Assembly: GCF_029852145.1 (NCBI RefSeq)
Contig: NC_079972.1
Coordinates: forward strand, 9,980,986-10,044,985
Direction: 5' to 3'
DNA from: Microplitis mediator
Taxonomy: Eukaryota > Arthropoda > Insecta > Hymenoptera > Braconidae
Length of the DNA stretch: 64,000 nucleotides
Shown: positions 1 through 12,282 of the stretch, in pieces
Numbering within the stretch: the first letter of the stretch is position 1
How the letters are laid out: every line of letters starts with the position of its first letter
The notes under the pieces: generated by a model
Seen by the model: the letters and a program-made list of their open reading frames with translations, nothing else
Database searches by the model: none
What the model was told of the DNA's origin: nothing
Program-made: the position numbers and the translations under genes

Positions 1-940
1 ATTATTTTATACGATTAATTTTAAATCAAAGAAAATTTATAGCCTATTAAGGAATGAAAGATACAATTATTAAATAACTATAATTAAAAAATTACCACAA
101 TAATTTATCTGTTTTTTTTCTATTACACTAAACAATAAAAAAATAATTTTTTATAAAAAATTAGAAAAGAATAATTAAACGAAATGAAATATTTTTTTTT
201 CTTAATTAAATATAAATCACAATTATTTTAAACGATTACAAAAAAAAAAGATGTTAATTAATAATTAAATTAAATATTTCACGATTAGTGTAGTTTACTT
301 TCACATGGAAGAATTTAATTATCAGATTATTTTGTTCAATATTATTTCCCATTTCGTTTACATTTGGCAAATTTATAATAATTTTCTTTTGTTCTTTTTA
401 ATATATACAAGATTTAATGAATTAATTAATAAGTATTAATTACAATTATAATAAAATTAACATTAGTAATTATAATAAACAAATGGAGATAATACAGTCT
501 TATAAAAATTGGCGGGACGTTTGTCCCAGGCGTGACTTTTGAGAGAAGCATTTTTTTTTTAAACTTTTACAGAACGACAACCTTTTATAATTATTTTTCA
601 CTTAACAAATTAATTAATTTATCGTTTAATTAATTAATTAAGTAATTTAACTATACAGTAATACTAGCAATACTAAAAAATAAATTTTATTTGAAAACTT
701 AATTATAAATTAAATTTACAAAACTCAATTATTAAAACGAATTTCATAATCAAACCGATCGATGTCTACGTTTTATTTAAATTTATTTTTTTTGAGTATT
801 GCGATCATTGTTTTTTTATTTTATTATTTTTTCTGATGATTTCTTAAGTTTACATTAACGATAATTTAAGTAGATTCCAATATATTATTTGCCTCATTAG
901 TTGTAACATGAAGATGATTAATAATATTTTAATCACTTAC
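1..940. other. AT-rich 3' side of VRK1, last exon unresolved
   Basis: Very AT-rich DNA downstream of the last firmly placed VRK1 exon. That exon ends in phase 1 at a GTAAGT donor at 940, so at least one more exon must follow on the minus strand. The only stretch of more balanced composition is about 505-550, preceded on the minus strand by a pyrimidine-bearing AG; it could hold the terminal exon, but no frame there is convincing. Nothing else is recognisable. Confidence 0.4.
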
Positions 941-3900
941 GTTTCTGCTGTGCCACACGCGAGCGAGTCAAACGCGGAGACATTGTCGTGAATTTAGCAT
1001 TATTGGATTGTTTATTTCTTTTTAACTTGGCGACTTCTTCCATCGCTGGTGTCATCCACTTAACTTTTAATTCATGGCTGCAAACAATAAATTAATAAGA
1101 TCATTTTTAGGGGTGCGCAAACTTTTGAATGATTTAAATTTTTTCAATTACTCGTAAATTTTCTAATTATTCGTATAATTTTTCAAATAATTCGAAACTC
1201 CGAATTAATTATAAATTTTTAAATTATTTGTAATTTTTTGAATTATTCGTAAATTTGCGAGTAATTCAAAATTTTTTTGAACGACTTAAAATTTTAATAT
1301 ATTTTCTAATAATTCAAATTTTTGCCAGAGATAAATAGAGCTTAGACACGAATATTTTTGGTTACTTTAAAAACGAAGCTCTCCATTAAATAAAAATTTA
1401 ATATTTGAAAGCTGATCAGAATTTTATCGATTCGAATCAAGTAATTTGAAAAGTTACAAATAATTCAAAAACTTTCAGATAATAATAAAATTGATGAATA
1501 ATTAAAAAATTTTTGAATTCGAAACTGTTATTAATTTTTAAAAATAGTAGTAAAAAATTTTAATTACAATTTAATATAAAATAATAAAATTTATACAGCT
1601 CATATTTATCTTAAGTAACTCATATAAAGTAGTAGGTAAACATATTTTTTATAAAAATATCCTTGACATTGAGATGCAACTTGATACTCTACTCATGGGA
1701 AGTGTCTAGTCTATAATATGAAACTCATCTTAACATTTTACGGTATCGTGAGCGCGAAAAATTTAAGCTTTGTAAATAATAAAAATAAAAAATTTCTTTG
1801 AAGGCCGTAAATTTAAACAAAAATTTTATAGAGCAGCTTTAAAAAAAAAATTTGACATCGACTTACTCATAAGATTTAGGTTTTTGTTTCAATACTCCAG
1901 ATTGTCGGTCTTTAATACGTTGGAGGACATGGAGCATAGCGTAAGTTGGTAAAGACGGTGGTGACGGTAATAATTGAGGTGGTGGCGATGGTGGTGGTGT
2001 CAAAGGTGAAATAGTTGGCTGAACAATAACTTTAGCAAGTTTATCAGGATGACGAGCTAAGACTTCTTCCCAACAAAATTCTTCAACATCAACAGTGACC
2101 TGAGTATTTCTTGTTATTCTTCCTTCGCCATTAACCGGCTTGCAAGGTCTTCGTTCTCTCAAGTATGGCATTTTTATGGGCCTTTCACATGAATTATTTT
2201 CATCAGAAACTCTTTTACGGCGTACTGACGACTGTAATGTGCGTTCTATTTTACCACCACGATTAAATAAACCACGTAAATATGAATAATTTGGTTTTGC
2301 CTCGAAGTCCAATGATGCAATGTACTTCATATATGCCATTATCGCAGCTGTAACATGTATTTTATTTTAAATATAAAATAATACATATTATTTACAAGGA
2401 TTTTATATTCATTATATTAAACCTACGTGTGTACACTATATTTTTCAAGACGCGGCATGTACTTGGAGATCAGAACGTTTTTCGCGCGAAGAAAATAAAA
2501 AATTTATGTAATTTGACTTCTTAAGGGTGACTTAAGGGGTAGTTAGGGTGGTTGCAGTTTTAGGTTGATATACTTGCACTTATGTGAAACATTTCAGAAA
2601 TCTAGAATAATTTTTGGATTTTTTTCAAAACAATAAATTATAAAAAAAAAATTGCTCCTACAGTTTTTTTTATTTTTCTACATGAGCAAACTTTTTGATT
2701 GATTCGTTGAATAAAAATCCGAAAATTGTTAATCGTCTGTTAACTTCAGGATCACATATTTTTCACTTTTTATTTCCGTTCTGCGAAAAACGTTTCAACC
2801 TCAGGTACATGACACGCTAAGTGCACTGAGTTTTTCAAGAAACAGTCCAGTTTTCAAGGTTTCTAAGCTTCCAAAAATTCTGGAGGACTTCTTGAAGTGT
2901 CTAACACATGGACCAGAAGTTGCCAAAGTCAAAAGCTTAAAATTGTTAAAAAAAACTGAAGAACAATCGAAAAAACTTAATTTTTTAAAAAATTAACTGT
3001 CCCTCCAAAGACTCAGTATACATACGCAGGCTTAACAATAAAATTAAAACACATATATTTACCTGGTGGTTTCTTATGCTCAGGAAAACATTTTTGCATA
3101 AAAAGTGGAATATCTGATAAAAGTGTTTCTTTTTGTGCATGAACTTCTTCTGGATTACAGGATGCTCTCATACCACCTTCTTCTTTTTCCCAAGGTAATT
3201 TACCGCACAACCATTGCAATATATTGTACCCTAAAGTCTCCATATCTCCTCTCCTTGAATGTGCTGAATAATACAATACATATAACATTTAATCCCAATA
3301 ATAACTAACATTGATATCAAATTATAAATGATATATTTAAGAAACAGTCACATTGATGTCAAGTTAACTTTCTTTTAATTATATTCTTATTTGTTATGTA
3401 TTATAGGGAGACCCTGGTAGTGTTTTTTGACTCGTGGCAAATATGTAAAAAAATTGATTTAAAAAAAAATACTTACTACCATGATGAGCATCACGAGATG
3501 TAAATTCAAGAGTCCCTTCATGTGCACGTCTTTCGTCGTGAACAAAGGGCTTGTGAATGCCTGCTGCTGTTTTAAATCGATAAGCTAAACCGAAATCAAC
3601 TAAGTACGCTCTAGGATTACCCGATATATTTTGCCCGTTCAATTCTAACACGATATTTGATCCCTTGACGTCTGCATGAGCATAACCGTGACTGTGGATA
3701 TACTCCAGTGCGTCTAGCTGTCATACAACAAAAAAATAAATAGTTAATTATAAGTTAATATTTAAGTTTTTAATTAATGATAAATAATTACCATCTGGAT
3801 GGCAAGATTGTTGACAAGTTTTGTGGGTAATTTACGTCCATTAGATAAAAATAATTTTCCTATATCAATTCCATAACGTGGCATTACAAGAAACCTAAAT

Positions 3901-5315
3901 CGCTCGCCCTTCCACACATGAGATCCTGATCCTTCGTATGCTGGTATTCCTATTCGACTTATTTTTTGTGATTGACAGTAGTCGTCAACTAAAATAAAAA
4001 ATTCATTCATTAATTAGTACTGACACTGTAAAAAATTGTGGGTGGATTCGAAGTTATTACAGATTTTATTTAAATTCTAATTCACTCCTTCGCTCGGAGT
4101 TTTAGAAAAAAATCCGCATACGGAGTTTTTATCAGAGAGATCTGGATTTTATTTAAATCCGCATTCACTTAGACTCAGAATTTTAATTTTAAAATAAACT
4201 CCCTCTTGGAGTAAATTTTACGAGGGGACTAAATAAATAACCAGTCATCTGCTCCACATTTACTCCACATTTTATCTGCTTTCACACCCCAAATTTTTAA
4301 TGATCCTGAGGTTAGCAGACAGTTAAAAATTTTTGGATTTTTTTTTTCAACAAATCAATTACAAAAAAATAAAAACTAAAAATATGCACATGTAGAAAAT
4401 TTTAAAAACTACAGGTGCAGGTTTTTCAAATTTTTTTTTTTTATAATTTATCATCTAAAAGAATATTAAAAAATCATTAGATGTCGACTAACTTCAGTAT
4501 TATAATTTTTAATGACAGTAAAGTTAGCAGACATTCGAAATTTAAATAAATTTTTTTAACAGATAAATAATTTTAAAAAGATATTTCTCAAAAAATGCAC
4601 ATGTAGAAAATTAAAAAAACTATACGTGCAATTTTTCAAAATATTTATTTTTTTGTTAAATGTCTGCTTACTTTATTGTCATTAATTTTTAAGCGTAAAA
4701 ACAATTAAATAAAATATTAAATTTATGACATTGATGATTAGAAAATTGAAAAACGCGCTAAAGTTAATGAGAATTTTGTTTAATTATTTGCTAAGTATTT
4801 TACAAATGTAAATATTGAATTTAAATTGATGTATGTCCTCGAGAAAGTTGTAGATAAGAGTATTAAGTTTGAATATATTTTATAAAATAACTAGATAATA
4901 GTTTAAAAAAAAAAAAAAAATAACTTACTCATATATTGACGAGCGACTCTAATATAAAAATTCATTTCTACAAAAAGGGGGCCATTGTGATGAGGTTCAA
5001 TTTTAATGACATATTTGGCATCTTGTCCAACAGTCTTATTAACATCATCCGATGCTGTAAAAATATTTATTTAAATAAATGCTCTGGTAATTCATTATAA
5101 AATACTGATTAAAAATAAAATCAATGATGATAAATAAATAAAAAATTACCGAGATAAATATCACCGAAACCACCACAGCCTAATCGTGGGCCTAATTTCC
5201 ATTTTTTTTGTGTAATATCAGTCAAAATTTCACCGGGAGGTAATCGTGCTGGTAAACGACATCCTGGAGCAGCAACTCGTTTCAAAGGACACTCTTCTGC
5301 GCGACGAGGTGCCAT
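941..5315 (-). CDS. VRK1: VRK1-type serine/threonine kinase, 7 exons, 3' end incomplete
   Basis: Vaccinia-related kinase 1, a nuclear kinase of the casein-kinase-1 group that phosphorylates chromatin proteins and BAF in animals (Drosophila ballchen). Exons, read downward: 5150-5315, 4929-5054, 3792-3988, 3477-3717, 3063-3263, 1867-2347, 941-1077. All junctions are GT-AG and phases agree, giving about 516 codons before a missing terminal exon. Visible motifs: glycine loop LGCGGFGDIYLG (about residue 45), the lysine in YVIKIEP, catalytic loop HADVKGSN, DFGLAYRF, the VRK signature GTLEFTSRDAHHG, and SRRGDMETLGYN. The C-terminal tail contains a proline-rich run (PLTPPPSPPPQ) and a basic end. The start is the first ATG before the conserved N-terminus. 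The introns hold short transposons at 2590-2755 and 4299-4692. Family identity is secure; only the 3' end is uncertain. Confidence 0.93.
2590..2755. repeat. Hairpin element, family M2 (VRK1 intron)
   Basis: A degenerate copy of the M2 family lies in the VRK1 intron between 2348 and 3062. Its right end reads as an inverted TGATCCTGAAGTTAACAGAC, and its middle contains the family's CTACAGTTTTTT/CTACATGAGC segments. The left end is poorly kept. Confidence 0.55.
4299..4692. repeat. Two adjacent M2 hairpin elements in a VRK1 intron
   Basis: Two roughly 200-bp elements lie back to back (about 4299-4504 and 4511-4692). Each starts near ATGATCCTGAGGTTAGCAGA or ATGACAGTAAAGTTAGCAGA and ends in the inverse, with the internal motif ATGCACATGTAGAAAATT. 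Both sit in the VRK1 intron between 3989 and 4928. The preceding 4020-4250 holds a separate degenerate repeat rich in GGAGT/ACTCC words and starting CACTGTAAAAAATT. Confidence 0.7.
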
Positions 5316-6848
5316 TATTGAATTTTAATTAAATACAACACTAAGACAGTCCATCACTCCTAAGAATATAAATAAACAAAAAAAAGTTTTAATAAAATTA
5401 ATTTTTTTATTCAGTAAAAACAAAAATTAAATTCAACAGAACGTCAACTTTTTTTTTCAAATACGAAATCGATAAAAAAAATAAAAATATTACGTCTGTA
5501 TTTAAATTATTGACTTAAAATTATGAAATTTATAAAAAATTGTGCACTAACTTATGGTTTTAGTTATTAATTAAATGACATATTTATAAACAATTAAAAA
5601 ATTATTTAATTTTGTAATAAAATAAATTTAAATAGCCGTATATTGATATTTACCCATGTATTTATAAAATAAATATTAATGTAAATAAAACATCGCTTAA
5701 TTACTACAGTATGGTAGTAATTTAACAAAATAATAAATAATTATTAAATAATGTCTGTATATATTGTAAATATACTTTTTAACCAGCGGCTATTTATTTT
5801 TTTTTACATATATATGTATATTGATACATGTATAAACGAACGGGAACTGAGACACTAGACAACTGCCATTTTACACTCAAGTAAAAGTGACATGAACGCT
5901 AGGTCGTTGGAGAATTTTATTTCAAGACAATCAAATAATCAGCTGAACTAGAACCCGGCGTATTGACCGTTTCTTTTGTATATTTAGTTTAACTGTTTAG
6001 CAAAAGGTGGCCCTGCATAAATATTTGCCAAGTGCTGCCACCTGTAACTTTTTAAATATCATTTTATTATGAGTGTGAATGTAGCAGACTTCAGACAAAT
6101 TTAAAATTATTAATAAATAAAGTAAATAATTAATAAAATAAAATTTTAAAATAATGCGCGTTTAAAAAAATTTGAAATTGAAAAGTGATATTTTACTACT
6201 CAATTAGCACAAAGACAACTTTAAGATGTCATTTGAAATTACAAGACAAATTTTTTTTGAATTGAATCCGAGATTTTTTTATATAAATAAGACATACAGA
6301 TGTTGGTCTTAAGACTCATAGAAAATTTGTGTTTTTTCCCGTTTTAAAAAAGGGCAGAATAGAAATTTTAAAATGCGTATTCAGAAATTGAAACATCAGT
6401 ACCCGCATAATTTTTAATTTAATTATCTATTTTATTAAGAGAGTAAGGACAATTTTGTTCCAGCCATACAATAAAAAACGCTCAAACAATATTAAATAAT
6501 TACCCTTTAATTAATTAGTGCTTAATAATAAAATTATATTCCTAAATCTTCCCAAATGATTCCCAATTAATTAGAAATAAATTTAATGTCTGTAAAATAT
6601 ACATACTAAAGATGATGGTAGGGATTTCAAACGCGGTAGAGTTTATTCATAACTGCAACTTGGTAGTGTTTTTTTTTTCTGGTAGTGATTATATCATGGT
6701 AGATTTTTTTATTGGTAGAGATTTTGAGATGGTATATAATTTTATTGTAGCGGGAATTTTCTAGGTAGGTATGATGCGGCTGACTTCAATTGGGTAGGGT
6801 TTTATTTTTGGTAGGGTCGCTAATGGTTAGGTCGTATACCTGCTAAAA
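5316..6848. other. Upstream region of VRK1 with transposon fragments
   Basis: No coding potential is seen. About 5830-6060 is the likely VRK1 promoter side, with more mixed composition. Position 6065-6190 is a half copy of the M1 hairpin family (GAGTGTGAATGTAGCAGAC then ACAAATTTAAAATTA). About 6190-6470 resembles the repeat carrying TAGCACAAAGACAACTTTAA and the GACATACAGATGTTGGTC block, also found at 20.3 kb. Position 6605-6840 is a tract with irregularly spaced GGTAG words. Confidence 0.5.
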
Positions 6849-7331
6849 ATTGATATGAATTTGACATCTCAATGATGTCTACTACACATAAAAAATTTCA
6901 TTTCAATTTTTCCATAATCGTATTTAAAAATTTTTGTCGATTTTCTATCGAATAATCGATTTAAAAAATCATTGTCGAAGCTGAAAAATCGATTATTCGA
7001 TTAATCGATTGTGTTCTCGCAACACTATTTGAGACGTCAGACACTAGCTAACAAGAAAAAAAATGTAGCTATGTTTGATAATTAACGATACAATTACTTA
7101 GCACATGTATCTGATTATTCTGTTGTGTGTGTGTTTGTGTATATTATATATATCCTCAAGAACTTTAATAATCTCATAATCTCAAAAACTTTGATAGTAT
7201 AAAAAAATACGAAATACTAGTAGTGTTTATTAATAAGTAAGAAATCAACTGCTTATCAAATAAATTTTAATCAAACAATAATTTTTGAAATAAATCATTC
7301 TCCAGCATTATACCGTGAATATTTAAAAGTT
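6849..7331 (+). promoter_or_regulatory. Duplicated 5' flank of ankyrin/PRANC copy 1
   Basis: About 480 bp upstream of the copy 1 start codon is closely repeated upstream of copy 2 (12283-12865). Both contain the AATCGATT palindromic words, a GTGTGTGTGTTTGTGTATAT run and ATATATATCCTCAAG, and both end with the same leader into GTTATGGG. Copy 1 has about 30 bp more just before the start, between two AATAAA words. Shared flanks imply that the promoter was duplicated together with the gene. Confidence 0.6.
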
Positions 7332-8773
7332 ATGGGTAGGTTTAAAGTTTTATTCGATGCTATCAAAGAGAACAACGTCAATTTTGTTGAAACAGCGTTA
7401 AAACGAGAGAAAGATGGTTCTTGGAAACTTGATGAACCATTTGCTGGTTATACTATACTCCATCTTGCTTGTTTGCGTGGTGATTATGATAGTGTAAAAA
7501 ATTACTTTCCAAATACAATGTGGATCCAAATAAAGAAGCCGAAGATGGTGCTCAGCCAATAACTGTGGCTGTTTTATTAGAAAAATATGAAATTGTTGAA
7601 TTACTTTTGAATACTGGCGCGAATATTAACTTAGAGTTGAGCAGAAGTCTTCAGATAAAGTATAAAGTTAGATTTGAATTTGAATCTCCAATAGACGATG
7701 AGTGGTTCGAAGATTTTGGGTCTCGAGTGACCCTATTAACTTATGCGGTTCTCAAAAACAATTGCGGTTTAGTAAATATTTTGATTCGACATAATGCTGA
7801 TGTTAGAATCAAAAGTCATTCGAACAGAACATTATTAATGTGTGCAGTTGATAAGCTTCAAGACGATATCGTGAAATCCTTGCTCTCTGTAATGACTAAA
7901 AATGATATCAACATTCGCGACAATGATGGCTTTACTGCGCTCCATTATTTGGTAAAGGATGAATTCCGATGGAGACGGAACATCGGAATAGTACCCACAT
8001 ATCCGACACCAGATATCATGTTGTTCCTTATCAGAGCTGGAGCTGACATAAATGTTACGATAGACAGAGATCCAGAAACGTTATTCGGAAAAATGGTCAT
8101 TTTTCGAAATATGTCTTACTTATTACCCTATTTATTACCGTATTATACGTATTCGGAAAATTTTAAACCTCTATTTTATGCAACCAAGGCGCTCAATAAT
8201 TTTCGACGTTACAGAAGCCGCGATCCTTCTTTCGATATTAATGAAACCAAAGATCGTATCATAGAGGATCTACGACTCAGGCAGATACTCGGTTTACCTG
8301 TACTCAAAGAAGAAGTACTGATCATGGAAAATTTTATTGAAAAACGTCCTGACTATAATGTACGATCAACGGACGTCCGTGTAAATCGCGTCATCGCTTC
8401 CTGGAAGAAGACCTTTATAACTTTCGGTAGTAGAAGTATGTCTATTTATGATATTTTAACCATGAGTGATTTAGAATTTTTACAATTAGCAAGAGATCAA
8501 AGCTTTTGTACAGCTATAAATATCGCCTCTCAGAAGATATCGCTATATATGCCAAGAATTGAGGTACGGTTAGAGCAAACTAAGAAACACATAGAGCTTC
8601 TGGATAAATTTTCGAAGTTCTCATTTTATATAACTAAGGCTTTTCATTCTCTACCATTCTATTGCATCTTGGATATCATCGACTATCTACTCTACAATGA
8701 CCTGGAGAATTTCGCCAACGCGTTATTTCTAAAAGAAGAGTCAGAAAATAATGAAACCGTACTAATTACGTAG
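7332..8773 (+). pseudogene. Ankyrin-repeat/PRANC-like protein, copy 1, frameshifted
   Basis: An ankyrin-repeat protein gene with a PRANC-like C-terminus. The first 57 codons match copy 2 closely, then the frame breaks near 7499-7502: copy 1 lacks one base relative to copy 2 in the run GTGTAAAA. The rest is open in the next frame from about 7502 to the stop at 8773. Ankyrin-like segments are visible (GYTILHLACLRGDYDSV, ITVAVLLEKYEIVELLLNTG, GSRVTLLTYAVLKNN, DGFTALHYLV). The last 50 residues carry the F-box-like PRANC pattern LPFYCILDIIDYLLYNDL. PRANC proteins are known from poxviruses and parasitoid wasps, where the F-box-like end recruits ubiquitin ligase parts. Copy 1 has a single ankyrin unit where copy 2 has two. 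It is most simply a pseudogene, unless an internal start near 7520 is used or the deletion is an assembly error. Confidence 0.75.
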
Positions 8774-9074
8774 CATTGAGTTTACAATTTTTACAATTAA
8801 GGCAATAGTATCAGTTTTATATGGATATTTAATTTTTTTTTTATCGTAAACATATAATGTATTTATAAGTTAAACATAAACCTAATCAATTTTTGTATAT
8901 TTCACTTGATATCATTAATCTTTATTTTTACTTTAATTGTTGTTGTTAATCTTTCAAAGAATTTTTTTTTTTTTTTAAATTGCTAATTTTCAAATACATT
9001 CACACTCGTATATATTTCTTGATTTTTCTTTTTTTTTTATGTGTTGTCATTGATCGGCTACTAGGTCTTTTATT
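8774..9074. other. 3' flank shared by the ankyrin/PRANC units
   Basis: The sequence TTTTACAATTAAG, then ATGGATATTTAATTTTTT, ATATAATGTATTTATAAG and CATAAACCTAATCAATTTTT recurs after copy 2 (15905-16070) and, in part, after the remnants. It marks the duplicated unit's 3' side. No gene is seen. Confidence 0.6.
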
Positions 9075-9281
9075 TATAAGTGTGAGTGTAGCAGACATCA
9101 GACAAATTAAAAATTAATAATAAATAGAGTAAATAATCAATAAAATTAAATTTAAAAAAATGCGCATTCAAAAAATTTAAAAATTAATAAGTGCATTTTT
9201 TATAAATATTATTTTTCTAATTATTTACTCTATTTATTTGATATTTTAAACTTATCTGATGTCTGCAACATTCACACTCAT
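9075..9281. repeat. M1 hairpin element (full copy)
   Basis: About 207 bp with inverted ends: GTGTGAGTGTAGCAGACATC on the left and the inverse of ATGAGTGTGAATGTTGCAGA on the right. The arms continue into AAATAGAGTAAATAATYAAT, so the element can fold on itself along most of its length. It is non-coding and probably a MITE. Confidence 0.8.
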
Positions 9282-10480
9282 CAGTACACGCATTATTTTA
9301 AATTTAATTATCTATATTATTAAGAGAATTAGGAAAATTTTGTTCCAGCCATATCTATATGATTGAATTAGTTAATGTTATTAAATTTGGTATCATTAGA
9401 AAAGTCTTGACTTGAATTTGTGCCTTTTTATGGTTCAAACTCTTTTTTATTGCCAAGTATTGAGATAAATAGATTTTTTTAAATAATTCGAATTACATTC
9501 AAATTACGCGGGAAAAAAAGACGATTGTATTTATTTTCTTCAAATAAATTAGTATTTTAATTATTCTGTCACTGAATATCACTGAATATATATGATTATT
9601 ATATATATAATTAAGCGAAAATAAGAAGAATTTAGTCTATACCATATCTTCCATGATAATAAGAATTAGACAGATTTAATTGGGTATCAGTAAAAAAAAA
9701 ATATGTCAGACGACTAATAAAAAAAAATTTGACCATGTAGATTTTTTTTCAAAAATCCCATGATTATACAATCATCGAAATCAATAAGTTTGCGAGTTAA
9801 TCTTGAGATTTGTCTCATTAAATTTCAATGATAATATAAATAAACAATCATAATACAAATAAACAATAAACAATTTCAATGATAATAATAGAAATAAACA
9901 AAAGATTCTAGAGTTAATTTTCGAGTATAGATTTTAATAAACAGTTAAATTCAAATCATATTTTATAAATTTGGTAGTAATACTCAGGCAGTCATGTAGT
10001 GATTGTATGTTGATCGTTTTATTTATTTATTTATTAAAAATTCATAAATTGTCTCGTGTCTGCTACATTCACACTTATAAAATATTTTACAGTTTCACAC
10101 AGTAATGAGTAATTTCAAATTTATTACTTGAAAGTGGTCAGAGTAGACAATTGATATCTTTATAATGAACCCCCATAACGAATTGAGCTCAACCTGTCGT
10201 CAAAAAGTATATACTATGTACTGTTTGACATCAAATTGATGAGTGTAAATGTAGCAGACATAAGACATTTTTTTAATTACATACAAAAAAATTAAATAAT
10301 TTAAATAATGTAATTTTTAAAAAATGCATGTACTGATTTTTGAATTGTCTAAATGTGCATTTTTTTGTTTTTATTTTATAAGCATTTTAATTCATTATTT
10401 GAAAATTTCAAAAATTGTCGGATGTCCGGTAACTTTACGATCATCATTAAGATGTGATTTAAAATACGTGAGATCAAAAA
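9282..10480. repeat. AT-rich spacer with two M1 copies
   Basis: No gene is seen. A right-half M1 element lies at about 10030-10080 (GTGTCTGCTACATTCACACT), and a diverged full copy at about 10239-10450 starts ATGAGTGTAAATGTAGCAGA. The remainder is low-complexity AT-rich DNA. Confidence 0.6.
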
Positions 10481-12017
10481 AAAAGGCCATTCGGCAGCCG
10501 AAATGGAAGTAGATTTCTCTTTATTTAATTATTTTAAACTTTTAAATAAAAATTAATAATTAAATAAAATTTCGTAATTGTTCTGCATTGTTCCAAAATT
10601 TCAAGTTCAATTTAAAAAATTTAACAATTAAAAGAAATTAAAAAATTTTTTAAATTATCTGAATGTTAAGTTTAATCGCAATAATTGAAGTTGAATAGAA
10701 TTGAATGATCTACGAAAAGCTGTTTTTAACTTCCCCCTAAGAAAATCGATGATTTTCTAGAAATTCTGTAAGTTATTGTTTTCACCCCAATTTTCGAAAA
10801 TCGAGTTTTCATCATATGTCGATGTTTTGAGTTCCTAGGAAGCTATTTTCGGATGGAAAGAGGTTGTTGGCCCTCAACTTTCCTGAAAATTTCAGATCAT
10901 TTAATCGAGTAGATCCGAAGATAATTGAGAATTACAGCTATAAATTTTTTTTTTTTTTTTTTTTAATTTTTCGAAAACGATTCTAACGATTGATTTCAAA
11001 ATTCAATCATCTTTAGAACTTGATGAGATGCGTCGATTGCTACCTTAACCATCTCAATCGGCTGGTTCGACCGAGAGATATCGTCGGAGAAAGAAATGGT
11101 AAAAAACTTTTTTTCACGAATATCTTTTAAACTACTGAATCAAAAATTTTTAAAATTTAATCAGCTCTAGAATTCAATAAGACGTACCGAGTGTCAAGCT
11201 TGAAATCAGAAATTATTTTTTAAGTAAAAAGTGTAATAAAAAATCAAACGTCCAGTAATTATAGAGAATAGAATCTACACATCTACACAAACCATGAGGA
11301 CAAATACAATAGTTAGATTTTTATGAAATCTACTAAAAATTTCATTTAATAAGTAGTAAGATAAGTAATTTTATTAGTCTAGGCACATATATAGGCATGG
11401 AAATTGAAGCTTATTTGAAGAGCTTTCAGATGAATCTTATGATAAGTCGATAAGTTATCACATTAAAAAAATATTAAAGAAAGAATAAAAAAAAATATGA
11501 ATTTTTGACATTTTGAAAATTTTGAAACGCTATAACTTATAAAATAATCGACCGATTGAGCTCATTTTTGAACTCGATCTAGGTAGTTACCCAAAGAATA
11601 CGTATACTAAGTTTTAAGGCGATCGGTTTGAAATTGTGGCTATAATTAAAGTGAAAACCTACATAAAATTAGTTTTTATAATATTTTGTAAATGTTCAAA
11701 ACCATTTATCTACTAGAAAAAACTGTCAAATCAATGAGCTGTATAGTCAAGATTGTAGGCAATCGAACGAGCTTTCACATAGAACAAACAAAAATAAGCT
11801 ATCTCTTTCCGTTTAGAAGTTATATCCAGTTAAAGCGGCGAACACATTTTTTTTTTTAATTTTACAAAATTTCAATTAACCATAACTTTTAAACTTATTG
11901 GCCGAATTGGCTCATCTTCGAACTCATCCAAGGTAATCGTCCATAGAATAAGTATACTGAGTTTCATTAAGATCGGTGTAGAATTGCGGACGCTATCGTT
12001 GGAGAACGGCGCGTTAT

Positions 12018-12091
<74 letters not shown>

Positions 12092-12221
12092 CATATATAA
12101 ACTTTTGAACTGAATGTATTTCCTGACTCAGCTCGTCGAGCTGAGTTTAGAGGTAGCAAAATTTTTCGAAAATTCCATCATGAGGACAAATACAATAGTT
12201 AGATTTTTATGAAATCTACTA
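10481..12221. repeat. Long interspersed repeat R, copy 1
   Basis: A 1.74-kb repeat present again at 56525-59097. Both copies start AAAAGGCCATTCGGCAGCCG, which contains the small hairpin TTCGGC-GCCGAA, and end TTTTTATGAAATCTACTA. Inside are several degenerate modules with words such as CGACCGATTGAGCTCATTTT and CTCTAGAACTCGATAAAA. A (TA)n tract at about 12022-12086 follows GAGAACGGCGCGTTATATT, and a perfect palindrome around ACTCAGCTCGTCGAGCTGAG lies at about 12128-12148. No transposase is seen. A Helitron-like non-autonomous element with an internal microsatellite is possible but not shown. Confidence 0.75.
12022..12086. repeat. (TA)n microsatellite
   Basis: About 65 bp of nearly pure TA dinucleotides inside repeat R. 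The equivalent place in the second copy of R (57905-58960) contains a 1-kb foldback element, so this is the uninserted version of that site. Confidence 0.9.
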
Positions 12222-12282
12222 ATTAAGGCAGCAAAAATTGACTTCGATGAGAACTCTCCAGATGATCAACATTTTAACTCAA

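Noticed and set aside
11872..12159. 95-codon minus-strand ORF with a long tyrosine-isoleucine run
   Set aside because: The run is the translated TA microsatellite, and the rest is the degenerate module of repeat R. The same frame is broken in copy 2.
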